Shown: positions 1 to 10,864 of the stretch, piece by piece | Position numbering within the stretch: the first letter of the stretch is position 1 | Layout: every line of letters starts with the position of its first letter | Assembly: GCA_001972305.1 (NCBI GenBank) | Contig: BDDD01000051.1 | Location: 791,913-855,912 of the forward strand | Length of the DNA stretch: 64,000 nt | DNA from: Cephalotus follicularis | Lineage: Eukaryota; Streptophyta; Magnoliopsida; Oxalidales; Cephalotaceae | Direction: 5' to 3' | The notes under the pieces: model-generated | Told to the model about the DNA's origin: nothing | The model's input: only the letters and a program-made list of their open reading frames with translations | Databases searched by the model: none | Translations under genes and position numbers: made by a program

Positions 1-272
1 GGTGCGCTCCATAGAACCATGATACTGCCATAGAACACTGACTAAAGGGATTGTCTTGTTCCTCAATACTCTGATCTGTCGGTCAATAATCTGTATAGGA
101 GTCTCTGTAAACGATAAGTCAGGTTCCAACTGAATCTGACCATACTCAATGATGTGTGAAGGATCTCGAACATATCTCCTCAACTGAGAAACATGGAACA
201 CATCGTGCACTCCTGACAATGCTGGAGGCAAGGCAAGCCTGTAAGCAAGTCGGCCAATCCGATCCAATACCT
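1..272 (-). pseudogene. Gy1 integrase C-terminal region and start of chromodomain
   Basis: After the frameshift near 272 the minus strand reads EVLDRIGRLAYRLALP, then HDVFHVSQLRRY, then VSVLWQYHG at the window edge. These are the linker and the beginning of the chromodomain found at the C terminus of plant chromovirus integrases, which in that family is thought to direct integration to heterochromatin. The remaining chromodomain, the polypurine tract and the 3' LTR are outside the window. Confidence 0.85.
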
Positions 273-1432
273 CAGAAATGTCCAATAAAATGAGGAGAAA
301 TCTTTCCTTTCTTCCCGAATCTCATGACTCCTTCAGTGGGCGGCACTTTGAGGAAAACATGGTCACCAACACTAAACTCCAAACCTCTGAGATGAACATC
401 ATCATAGCTTTTTTGTCTACTCTGTGCAACCATCAATCGGTCTCTAATCAATTTCACTTTCTCTGCGGTAATCTGTACAATCTCTGGCCCCAAAATACTC
501 TTTTCACCGACCTGATCCCAACAAACTGGCGATCGGCACTTCCTACCATATAGGGCTTTATAAGGAGCCATCTGTATGCTCTCGTGATAACTGTTGTTAT
601 ATGAGAACTCAATCAAATGCAAGCAGTCATCCCAACTACCCCCAAAGTCGAGCACGCATGCTCGAAGCATGTCCTCCAATGTCTGAATGGTCCTTTCGGA
701 CAAACCATCTGTTTGGGGATGAAAAGCAGTGCTGAAACTCAATTATGTACTCATAGCTACCTATAAATTCCTCCAGAACCCGTAAGTGAAGCGAGAGTCT
801 CGGACCGAAACAATGCTGACAGGAGATCCATGTGCTTTAACAATCTCTTTCATAAACAATCTGGACAACTTCTCTCTAGAAAAAGTCATCCGAATCGGTA
901 GAAAGTGGATCGACTTCGTGAGTCGATCGACCACAACCCATATACCATCATGTCTGTTACGAGTCAGAGGCAACCCAGACACGAAATCCATGGTAATGTG
1001 CTCTCATTTCCACTCAGGAATGAGCAAAAGCTGAAGCAAACCTGCCAGTCTCTGGTGCTCTCCTTTAACTTGCTGACAAGTGAGGCATCTCGATACAAAC
1101 TCTGCGATTTCTCTCTTCATGCTGACCCACCAATAGCTAAGTTTTAGGTCACGATACATCTTCGTACTCCCTGGATGGACAGAGAGACGAGATTTATGAG
1201 CTTGAGAAAGAAGCACTTCCTTCAACTCGCTATCGGCTGGAATGTAAATTCTGTTCCTGTATCTCAATAACCCATCTGTAGAAAGAGAGAAATCGGGTTT
1301 CAATCCTTCATCAATAGTAGTAGCCACTTTCTGTAATTCAATATCCACTATCTGTGCATCTCTAATCTGGTCAAGCAATGCAGGTTGCACCTGAATATGG
1401 GAAAGAGTCATACAAGATAGCTTGCGACTCAA
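272..1432 (-). pseudogene. Gy1 integrase (zinc-binding domain and catalytic core)
   Basis: Integrase would insert the element's DNA copy. The N-terminal HHCC zinc-binding module is visible as [13 protein letters not shown] followed by CLTCQQVK. The core begins with ITMDFVSGLP, containing the first catalytic Asp. In the second catalytic motif the expected SDRD reads SVRD (near 825), so an Asp has become Val. The Glu motif SERTIQTLEDML is intact (from ~700). Nonsense codons lie at 1004-1006 (Trp to TGA), at 761-763 and a few codons after that. At about 272 an extra base shifts the frame before the C-terminal part. Domain order and length are normal, but the protein cannot be made or be active as written. 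Confidence 0.92.
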
Positions 1433-2643
1433 TGCATCTGCAACGACATTTGCTTTTTAGGATGGTATTCAATGTCACAATCATAATCATTAAGAAGCTC
1501 AAACCACCTCCTCTGTCTCATGTTCAATTCCTTCTGTGAAAAGAGATATCTCAAACTCTTATGATCAGTAAAAATTGTGAACTTGGTCCCATAAAGGTAG
1601 TGGCGCCATTTTCCAAGAGCAAAGACAATGGCCGCCAGCTCCAAGTCATGCACTGAGTAGTTTTCCTCATGTGGTTTGATCTTCCTCGATGCATATGCAA
1701 TTACTTTGCCGTATTGCATAAGAACACAACCAAGCCCCTTTCCAGAAGCATCGGTGTATACAACAAAGTCTTCGTTCCCGTCTGGCAAGGCTAGGACAGG
1801 AGCGGAAATCAATCTGTCTTGCAACCCTTGAAAACTTCTTTCACAATCACTATCCCATACAAAGGCAGCGTTCTTCTGTGTCAATCTGGTCAACGGTGTT
1901 GCAATACGGGAAAATCCCTCAACAAACCGACGATAATACCCTGCTAAACCCAAGAAGCTGCGAACTTCGGAAGCATTCGTCGGTCGTTTCCAATCTTTCA
2001 CTGCCTCTACTTTCGATGGATCCACTGATAAACCGTCACCAGAAACAATATGCCCTAGAAAAGAAACCTCCGATAGCCAAAACTCGCACTTGTCAAATTT
2101 GGCATGCAATCGGTGATCCCTCAAAGTTTGCAATACAATATAGAGGAGCTGGGCATGCTCCTCATCGGTCCTGGAATAGACCAAGAGGTTGTCAACGAAC
2201 ACTACAATGAACTGATCCAAATACTGTCTAAACACTCGGTTCATCAGGTCCATGAAAGCCGCAGGAGCATGAGTCACACCAAAAGGCATAACTAAGAACT
2301 CATAATGGCCATATCTCGATCTGAAAGCCGTCTTCGGAATATCCTTCGGTCTGACTTTGAACTAGTGGTAGCCCGATCTCAAGTCGAGCTTAGAAAACAC
2401 TGTCGCTCCTCTAAGCTGGTCGAACAGCTCGTCAATGTGCGGTAGAGGGTACTTATTCTTCACTGTAACTTTATTGAGCTGTTGGTAGTCAATACACATA
2501 CGGAGCGATCCATCTTTCTTCTTGTCAAAAAGAACAGGTGCTCCCCAGGGTGAAGCACTAGGTCTTATAAAACCTTTGCCGAGAAGATTCTGTAACTGTA
2601 TCTTTAACTCTTTCAATTCTATCGGTGCCATTCGGTACGTTGC
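1429..2643 (-). pseudogene. Gy1 reverse transcriptase and RNase H
   Basis: Would copy element RNA into DNA and degrade the RNA strand. It continues in frame after the TGA at 2644. It shows [14 protein letters not shown], the motif-A segment [11 protein letters not shown] with its catalytic Asp, then an in-frame TAG at 2362-2364, then [12 protein letters not shown] and the palm motif written FVDN (2188-2199) where FxDD is expected. The second catalytic Asp is therefore Asn, which should abolish polymerisation. RNase H follows with [19 protein letters not shown] and [10 protein letters not shown], supplying the usual Asp, Glu and Asp. Near 1460 a one-base deletion relative to the sister copy at 63580 (HPGKAN in that copy) shifts the frame, so the next domain lies in another frame. 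Confidence 0.93.
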
Positions 2644-4575
2644 TCAAGAAATCGGTGCAGTTCCTGGTATCAGATCAATCACAAATTCTATCTCTCTGTC
2701 TGGCGGCGACGACGTCAAATCCTGAGGAAAAACATCTCCGAACTCGCAAACCACTGGAATATCTTCCAGTTCCGGCCGCCATCTGTCAGTATCGAGCACA
2801 TGTGCCAGATACCCCTGGCATCCCTGTCGTAACAATCTGTCTGCATGTAAAACCGAAATCATCAGAACAAACAATGGCTCTAAGGTTCCAAGAAACCGAA
2901 AAGGTGGTCGTCCCAGAGGACTGAAAACCACTACTTTCCGATGACAATCCACCTGAGCAAAGCTAGCAGACAACCAATCCATGCCAAGAATCATATCTAG
3001 GCAATCCATCGGTAAAACAATAAGATCGACTAATAAGCAACGATCGTCAATCTCAACAATACAATCTCTACACACTCGATCGGTGGTCGCTGACTCACCG
3101 AGAGTTGTGGATACCTCCATAAAGAAAGGAAGGTACTCCGGTCTCAACCCAACATGGGAGACAAAATGCAATGCAATGAATGAATGGGATGAACCCGGAT
3201 CAATAAGAACCCGCGCTGGAAGCTGAAAGAGTTGAATGGTACCTCCAATCACAACATCTGACCCTGCTGCAGCACTCGGTTCCATAGCAAGTACTCTCGC
3301 CTGAACTGTCAGAGCAGAACTCATAGGCTGCTTCCCCCTAGACTGCGAAGTCCCACGGGAAGAAGATGGTACACTAGCTGTCGGTCCCGGTGGAGGCGGT
3401 GCCCGCTGTGTCTGATCAAATCCCCTAGGACGAGAACTCCGAGGACAATCTCTAGTAATGTGGTCGGGACCACCACAAACCAAGCAATGGCCCAAGAACC
3501 ATCTACAATTCTCAGAAGTATGGTTAGTTTTCTGGCAATGCACACAAGGAACCGTAGCACTCTGATTACCGCTCCCAGAAAATCTGGAGGGTGTACCCTG
3601 ACTAGGTGCTGAAGATCGGTCTCCTCGGTGTGCGTTCCTTGATCTGCCTTTCCTTCGAGAACGGGACGGATTCCCGCTACCCTGATTGCTACCCTGAGAA
3701 CCAAGTGAGGGGCTACTATCAGTCTTCTGCGATTTAGCACTGCCACTGTCACTACCACTCTGCCAAGAAGAAGGAGTAGGCCTGGTACGGGCTGAATTCC
3801 TCATCAGTTTAGCCTCAGCTACAATATCCTCAAGCTGCATAGCTCGGGAAGAAATATCCGATATGGAGGTCAACCTGAAGGGGGTCAGTTGCCTCCTCAA
3901 ATCCAATCTCAGTCCCCGAAGGAACTTCTTTACTCTACACTCTTGGCTTTCCACTAAGTACGGGGCGGATCGGGATAATTGCGTGAATCTCGCCCCGTAC
4001 TCAGCAACTGTCTTGCTCCCTTGTACCAAGTTAGCAAATTCAATCTCTCTTCTGTCTATGTCTACCTGAGGGTAGTACCTTGCATAGAATTCTCTTTTGA
4101 AGGCATCCCAAGAGCGGACTGTACCATTCCTTGTCCAATCTGTATTAACCATAGCCCACCAGTGCTCCGCTTCTCCTTGGAGCATATACACTGCCAATAC
4201 CAATTTTTTTTCATCATCACATCCCATGACTTCAAAGATCTTTTCCAGATGGGTTAGCCAAGACTCAATAAGGGTAGGATCAGGGAGTCCTACAAATGCT
4301 GGAGGCTGCAACTTTAAGAAGCGGCTCAATATGTCTTCCCTCCTTGGTCTACGTTCCACTCTAGCCTGTTGGCGTCCCATCAGAGTATGCATCTGCGCCA
4401 TAGTGGCACACAATTGTCTCCAAACCTCAGGGTCAGCACCCACTGGTGGAGCATTGGGATCATACTCTGGAAAAGCATTACCAAGAGTCGGTTCATCATC
4501 AACAGGAGCAGGGGCAGAAGCAAGGGCAAGAGCATTCCTTCCACCCCGTCGGCCACGCCTTCCTCTGTTTTCCAT
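2644..4575 (-). pseudogene. Gy1 Gag and aspartic protease (643 codons, ends at a premature stop)
   Basis: Structural Gag protein fused to the retroviral-type protease; Gag packages element RNA and the protease would cut the polyprotein. Start chosen at the ATG of MENRGRRGRRGG (4575), which follows the primer site and gives an Arg-rich N terminus usual for the family. A retrotransposon Gag domain spans about residues 90-250 (with MLQGEAEHWW). A Ser/Gly/Arg-rich linker follows, then a CCHC zinc knuckle, C-X2-C-X4-H-X4-C, at 364-377. The protease has its active-site Asp in LIDPGSSHS (Asp459) and the ILGMDWL motif near 529-535. The frame stops at TGA (2644-2646), but the same frame continues directly into reverse transcriptase, so this is a nonsense mutation within one gag-pol frame. 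It is the best preserved coding block of the window. Confidence 0.93.
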
Positions 4576-4743
4576 TACTATAAGAGACAACGATGGGATG
4601 ATCAGATGCAATCACTATCAATTCTAATATCAATCTCTTTTCCAATAACAATAGAATAAATAATCAAGAACACATATCATGCAAATCCATTCAGTCAATC
4701 TCAATCAATGCATTTATATACTTAGCTAGCAGGCCAACCAATG

Positions 4744-4755
4744 TCTCTGATACCA
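4744..4755 (-). other. Gy1 primer-binding site (initiator Met tRNA)
   Basis: On the minus strand this reads TGGTATCAGAGA, three bases inside the 5' LTR boundary. Eleven bases match TGGTATCAGAG, the complement of the 3' end of plant initiator-Met tRNA, from which minus-strand DNA synthesis is primed. Confidence 0.9.
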
Positions 4756-6120
4756 TACTGTAACACCCCGCGCCCGCAGGGCAGACACGTGACATTACTC
4801 TCAATCCAATACACAATACAATGGTCAGGACTAGCAATATAAAAATACGAAAAACTTAAAACTTTACAATACATAACACTTGCGGAAGATACAATACAAA
4901 TTCATCCATACAGTACAATGCAAATATTTTACAATACATTATCAATCCTTCAATACAGTATTACAATATAGTACATTCCAAACTTCACCACAATCTCATA
5001 ACCAGTCCTGCGGTGCCCAAGTAGTCATGCGATCAATCGAGTCTTCAGTCATTCTGTTCGCTGCTACCTGCTGCCCTACCTATGCCGCACACGATAGGAC
5101 AACACAGCCCCACCCCGAAGGATGGGGTTAGCCACACTGGCTAAGCAGAAACCCCATGCAGCATGTATGCATGTACAATGTGCAATATCAGTGACAATCA
5201 ATACAATATCAATGTGCGGTGTACAATATCAATGCATGACATGGCAATTGTACATGTACAATTGGCGATCAGACTACCTGTATGACAGTGGTCCATAACA
5301 GAGCATATGGATAGGATCTATAACAGACAATCAATCAATGGCAGACACCTAATGGCGGTTTATGAAACACCCAATCAATCAATCAATATCCTATAGAGCG
5401 TGTGACCGTTGTCAATTATGTGTAAATCAGTTAGCAGTGATCAATCCCACGGAAGGTAGTCCTTCAAAAAGGGTGGGAGATCTACCCACGGTTCTCAGGC
5501 TGATCAGGTCTGGAATACATAGATCTTCCAGCCTATGGCTGGGCCAACACAATCTCAATGAGCTACAACTGAGGGAGCTACTGATGCCATTAGGGAGCTA
5601 CGGCCCTCAGCGAGCATCAATCGTCAATCAATCGTGCTCGTCAGCAAGACAATACAATACAAGAAACGATCGACGAAATAGGTGGACAAAGTCGACCTAA
5701 CATGCTGACGTAAATCACAAGGTCGCTCTATAGGATCCATACAATACAATCAATCTATCAATCAAGTCAATACAATCTTAAGTAAAGTCAATAAGTGGTG
5801 GTGTCCAATGAAGAAATGGGAACGTGCGTCCATCGTACCGACTTAGACTCACAACGACACTCGTGGCACAAGCAATCGATCAATGTATTAATACAACGTC
5901 GAAGCAAAGCCGATAAGTGGTGGTGCCTAATGGAGGTATGGGAACGTGCGTCCATTTTACCAACTTAGACTCACAGCAACACTCATGACTCAAGCAATTA
6001 ATCGGCCAGTGCAATCATTAAAACTGTTTTCAAACACTTGAAGACCTCAAGTAAGGCTCCGGTCAAGTGGCGATGTGAAAAGAAGTGGAAAACTAGTTTT
6101 AAAACAGTTAAAAACTTATT

Positions 6121-6485
6121 TCAGTACATTAGGCGTCGATGTCTTTGGTGAAAGACATCGACTCCTTTTTAAAACGGTGGAAAGACGTCGACGTCTTTGA
6201 AAGACATCGATGTCTTTCCCTATTTATGTAGAGAACTGGACAAAGACGTCGACGTCCTTGGAGAAAGGCGTCGACGCTTTTCAATAAAAACAGTCTGAGA
6301 ATGCGCATCGATGTTCAGCATCGATGTCTTTCCAGCGGAGAGACATCTCGAGGCAAAGACGTCGACGTCTTTGAAAGACGTCGATGTCTTTGCTGCAGAA
6401 TCAAGGATATAGCACTCAGATGAAAAAGACATCGACGTCTTTGGGCTAAGGGTCGATGTCTTTCCCGGGTAGAGTCGATTTTTAG
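6121..6485. repeat. Array of GTCGAC/ATCGAT-centred palindromes in Gy1 LTR
   Basis: About a dozen short imperfect copies of a palindrome AAAGACGTCGACGTCTTT. Perfect 18-bp copies lie at 6181-6198 and 6355-6372; the transition variant AAAGACATCGATGTCTTT lies at 6200-6217, one base from its neighbour. Each contains GACGTC, a motif resembling the plant bZIP C-box. The same block is kept in the solo LTR near 40430-40760. The role is unknown. Confidence 0.9.
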
Positions 6486-6892
6486 GTAGAAAATGGGGCA
6501 AATCTCAAGCCAAAATCCAATTAAAAGACATTCTTTGAAAACCAAAGTTTACAATCAGTCATTTGAGGTTAGTAAGACTAGTTACAACCTTCCAAATTCG
6601 ATTTCAATCCTTTAATTAACAATTAGGTCAAGGATTAGCTATAAACCCTAAAAACCTCAATTCACTCAATCCAATCACTCAATCAATCATGCAATTCAGT
6701 CAATCAATCAATAAAGCAATAGGCAATTCAATGAAGAAGTCCTACCTATCGCTGAAGCTTCAAACGTTGAGCTTCCAATCACTTAAACCGTTTCTATGCC
6801 GTTCAAACACCAATCCACTCCTTGTAATCATTGTTCTTGTCGATGGAGATGCAATCCGGGGCTACAATGGTGGAAGATGGTGGCTGCCAGCA

Positions 6893-6912
6893 AGAGAGAG
6901 AGAGAGAGAGAG
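6893..6912. repeat. (AG)n microsatellite in the LTR leader
   Basis: Uninterrupted AG repeat of 20 bases. On the LTR's own strand it is a CT tract just downstream of the TATA box, a common arrangement in plant LTR leaders. Confidence 0.9.
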
Positions 6913-6954
6913 AACGTGAATGGGAAATATGAGAGTAAGGAGAGAAAGAATTGA

Positions 6955-6963
6955 CTTATATAG
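6955..6963 (-). promoter_or_regulatory. Probable TATA box of Gy1 5' LTR
   Basis: The minus strand reads CTATATAAG, about 170 bp from the LTR start and just upstream of the CT tract at 6893-6912. The equivalent place in the sister solo LTR (near 39960) also reads CTATATAAG, so it is conserved. Confidence 0.65.
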
Positions 6964-7131
6964 TCAATTTGATCAACTCTCCGAAACTCGGCCCAAAATC
7001 CCGACTATACATGCATGCGATCAATACAATATCAATAGGTATAAGAATACCTCAATTCAATATGGTTCAGTATGGTACAATACGGTACGATGTATGCATG
7101 AACAGTATAAAAGGAAATTCGGGTCGTCACA

Positions 7132-9609
7132 ATCAATGAAGACCACGATGAATTGGTCTAGATATGGACTAAATACCCGATTCACCAGGCTCATGAATGC
7201 GGCAGGGGCATTGGTCACCCCAAACGGCATCACCACGAACTCATAATGTCCATACCGTGACCTAAAAGCTATATTCGGAATGTCTGCTGCTCTAACTCTA
7301 AGTTGATGATACCTGATCTTAAATCCAACTTAGAGAATACTAAAGATCCTCTCAACTGATCAAACAATTTGTCAATATGCTGTAGCGGGTACTTGTTTTT
7401 TATAGTAGCCTTATTGAGCTGATGATAATCAATGTACATCCTCAAAGATCCATCCTACTTCTTGACAAATAGGATAGACGGTCCCCACGGGGAGACACTT
7501 GGTCTGATGAAACCTTTATCGAGCAACTCCTACAATTGCAATTTCAATTCATTCAGTTCATGAGGGGCCATGAGATACGGAGCTCTCAATATCGGTGCTG
7601 TCCCTGGTAGGAGTTCTATAACAAACTCCACATCTCTCTCAGGAGGTAAGGATGTCAATTCCTCCAGAAATACATCCGGATACTCACAGACAACGGAAAC
7701 ATCCTCCAACCTCGGCACCCATTTCCTACCATCTATCACATGTGCCAGGTAACCACTGAAACCTTGTCTTAGAAGCCTGTCGGCATGCATAGCTGAAATC
7801 ATCTGAATCGACTGGTGCTCTAAGGTTCCAATAAACTGGAACTGAGACTGGCTTGGCATACAGAAGGTTAAGACCTTTCTATTACAATCCACATAAGCAT
7901 AGCGTGCTGCCAACCAATCCATTCCAAGGATTACATCAAGCTCACCCATTGGCAACACTATCAGATCAGCCATCAAGACACGATCGGCGATCTCGATGGC
8001 ACAAGACTTACACACCCATTCAGAAATAACAGACTCTTCTACTGATGTGCTAACTTCCATCTTAAAAGGTAAAGGTTCTGGCTCCACATCTAAATAACAT
8101 ATAAAATGTGATGCAATGTATGAATGGGATGAGCCAGGATCTATGAGAGTCCGTGCCATATGCTGAGATATATAAATGGTACCTCTAATAACTGAGGCAG
8201 ATCCCACTGCTTCTCTCTGATCCATGACATAAACTCTACCCTGTATGGTAGGTGCCAATCCCATAGGTTGCTTACAACGATCTCTTTGCCATGTAGAAGG
8301 CGAACTGGCATTTGGACGACCCTGGTATTGCGATCTAGAACCACGACTCTGCTGTGAGCCACCCTGCGATCAAGCCAAACTTTGTCCATAAACCATGCAT
8401 TTGTCGGTCTTCCACCAACAATCATCTGAAGCATGATTGGTGAGCTGACAATATACGTACGCGTCAAAAGGTACCTGACCACCATCACCGAGAAGCCTAA
8501 AGTGACCTCCCTAAGGCGATAATCTCTCCTGAGAGCCACGTCCTTGTGTCCTCTGCTGAGAACTACGAAACTGTTCTCTTAGCCTTGAGAACCCAGATGT
8601 ACTATTGATGCTCTGAGGAGATCCTCTCTGACTTTGGCTGCTTTTGTTCCCCGACCTCTGGGATTTATTATTGCTCCCATAACTCCTTCTTGGAGAAACT
8701 GGTCTCATGTTGTCAGCCTGAATCCCATGTTGCATAGTTCCTCAGCCACCGCCTCAATATCTCTGGCCCTGCTAGCCAGCTCATCGAAGGATCTACATCG
8801 TAAAGGCACCAGCTTCTGTCTGATATCAGGTCTAATCCCACCAAGGAACCTCATAGCCTTCCTTGCTTCAATGCCAACCATATAAGGAGCTATCCTTGGC
8901 AATTCAATAAACTTGGCCTCGTACTGGGCCACAGTCATTTTGCCTTGGGTTAAGCTAAGAAATTCAGCCTCCCTCTTATCAACTTCAGCCTCAGGATAAT
9001 ACTGCTCATTGAACTATGTTCTAAACATGTCCCATGTATTGGGTATCCCTGATTCTTTCCAGGAGACAACAACCATTCTCCACCAATGTTTTGCTTCGCC
9101 CCTGTAGCATATAAGTGGCGAAGACAACTTTCTCAGAGTCTAAACATCCCAAGATTATGAAGATTTTCTCTATTTGCATTAGCCATCTCTCAGCAGTAAC
9201 AGCATCAGGGGTCCCCCGTAAAAGCTGGAGGATTTAACTTCAAAAACCTGATCAAGGGCTCCTCCCTGCGTGTAGGCAAATCAAACGATCTCCTTGATGC
9301 TTCTACACGTCTAGCTGGTCTTACAGCTGGGGTTTGCTCTGGTGCCTCTACTGCAAGCCTAACTGGCTTTGCAGCTGGGGTTTGCTCAACTACAACTGTC
9401 TGTCACTGCATAAATTCATTCATTCGGGTCATCATGTCTTACATCTTTCCCAGATAACCTCTAGGTTCCTCTTGGCCAAGAGTGACAAATTCTGCTTCTT
9501 GGCCCACATTTTGTTCCTCTTGTTCTTCAACATCTCTACTGGCTCAGGTACGTCTAGTCGACGACCCTACCTTAGCTCTTCTTGAAGCACCTCTTCGACG
9601 ACCATCCAT
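7132..9609 (-). pseudogene. Gy2 gag, protease and partial reverse transcriptase
   Basis: Start taken at ATG 9609 (MDGRRRGASRRAKV), which follows the primer site as in Gy1 and Gy3. Gag is in several frames: pieces with TVAQYEAKFIELPRIAPYMV (8938 downwards) and a Ser/Gln/Arg-rich linker (8735-8511) are recognisable, but stops and shifts separate them. The protease block (8264-7530) is open for 244 codons and keeps LIDPGSSHSYIASHF and VILGMDWLAARY, so its catalytic Asp is intact. It runs into the start of reverse transcriptase (APHELNELKLQL), which is then frameshifted. The remaining RT text is cut by Gy1 at 7132. Non-functional. Confidence 0.88.
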
Positions 9610-9751
9610 ATCTACCTTGTATAAGAGAAGAAGGGTTAATATCTGCTTATCATATCTGTAACTCCAAAATAATTGAATTAACCAATGATCTTATTCACAT
9701 CAATCAATTCCAAAGCCAAGGATCCTATCCTGGCATAGCCAACATAGCATG

Positions 9752-9763
9752 GCTCTGATACAA
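9752..9763 (-). other. Gy2 primer-binding site, mutated
   Basis: On the minus strand TTGTATCAGAGC precedes the LTR by seven bases. It differs from the initiator-Met primer complement TGGTATCAGAGC at one base, consistent with age. Confidence 0.7.
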
Positions 9764-10559
9764 CATAAACTGTCACGCCCCAAACTATGAGGAGGACCCT
9801 ACGGTTCGACACGTGACATACCGTCCATAAAATCCATTCACATCATCCAAAAATATGTCATAAATTTAAAACTTTAAATCAGAATTATACATGCAGAAAT
9901 AACCATTAAATATCTTGCGTGGATAAACCCAAAAGCATATATCCATGTCTTATAACTTAAGCTTTGCCACAAGCTGGCAGGTCAAATATAACTGTTTACA
10001 AACGTCGTTACATATTACATTCTTATACAAGGTAAGTCGAATGGAATTGCACTGAAGAAGAAGCCTTACTCTACGATCTAGCCCGTCTGGTCACTGCGCT
10101 GCACCACCTAAACCTGACCCATTTCAAGAATGGGTCAGCAACCCTTGGTTGTGTAGGCGATACTTTATGCAGAGCATGAAAATACATGATATGCAAGGTG
10201 CACCATACCAACAATTCATATAATCCAAGAAGTGATCATCCACGGTATTCCATAACCATAACAATACCGTTCCATCATCAATCACCATCCATAATACTCC
10301 AAAATCATCTCGGAGCACATATAAGTTCTCCTCGGCCTCCTCTGTCGAGGTAGTAGACCATAACTATTCCATAGCATTCAAAATCATCTTAAGACACATA
10401 TAAACTCTCCTCGGCCTCCTCTACCGAGGTAGAGCATACTAGACACTCTTGGTGTCATAGGTAAAGCAGGCGAGATAGAACTGGCCTGGACATCCTTCAT
10501 CTTAATGCTAGTTTCATATAAGACAGAGTCCTATAGGTTCAATCACTATCTATTCCCCT

Positions 10560-10720
10560 TCTCGATCATCTCGGTTGGTGACCATTTCAGTTATCTCGGT
10601 CGGTGACCATTGTCGATTTCGGTCATCTCGGTCGGTGACCAATAACAATCCCGACCATCTCAGTCGGTGACCATTTCAGTCATCTCGGTCGGTGACATTC
10701 ACGGGCATCTCAGTCAGTGA
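10560..10720. repeat. Tandem repeat, unit around ATCTCGGTCGGTGACCATT
   Basis: Five to six diverged copies of a 27-29 bp unit containing CTCGGTCGGTGACCA, inside the Gy2 LTR. Each unit includes the near-palindrome GGTCGGTGACC. Just before it (10320-10440) are two copies of a segment containing TCCTCGGCCTCCTCT and CGAGGTAG. Confidence 0.85.
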
Positions 10721-10864
10721 CCCATAGGGTTCCTCACTACACAACTCCTTTAGAAGATTGGTATTGAAGACCCTTTGTAGATAAAAGGGATGCAAGGTTG
10801 CAACCAATGTGTTTTATAGAGAATAAGGCGTTAACAGCCGACTCTGTCATTCAAAGCACTATTA

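Larger units (their letters stand above)
1..7131 (-). mobile_element. Gy1: Ty3/Gypsy chromovirus (Tekay/Del-like), 3' end outside window
   Basis: Minus-strand LTR retrotransposon. Read on the minus strand the order is 5' LTR (7131-4759), initiator-Met tRNA primer site, gag, protease, reverse transcriptase, RNase H, integrase and a C-terminal chromodomain that runs off the window at base 1. This domain order, integrase after RNase H plus a chromodomain, is that of plant Ty3/Gypsy chromoviruses; the long LTR and primer type suggest Tekay/Del. It interrupts the reverse-transcriptase codons of Gy2, which resume at 7132 in the same orientation, so Gy1 is the younger of the two. The right-hand target copy should be ATCAA (7132-7136); its partner lies left of the window. 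Several nonsense codons and at least two frameshifts make it non-autonomous. Confidence 0.93.
4759..7131 (-). repeat. Gy1 5' LTR (2373 bp)
   Basis: On the minus strand it starts TGTGACGACCCGAATT and ends GGGCGCGGGGTGTTACA, with the TG...CA ends of an LTR. It contains a TATA box, a (GA/CT)n tract in the leader and a block of GTCGAC palindromes (6121-6485). A solo copy of the same family lies at 39782-44838 in the opposite orientation, and a truncated copy at 62684-63176. Comparison with these fixes both ends. Small open frames here (for example 5362-5700) are not supported as genes. Confidence 0.95.

Noticed and set aside
6181-6217. Terminal inverted repeats of a MITE
   Set aside because: The palindromes are many, short and internal to the LTR, with no target duplication; better seen as a motif array.
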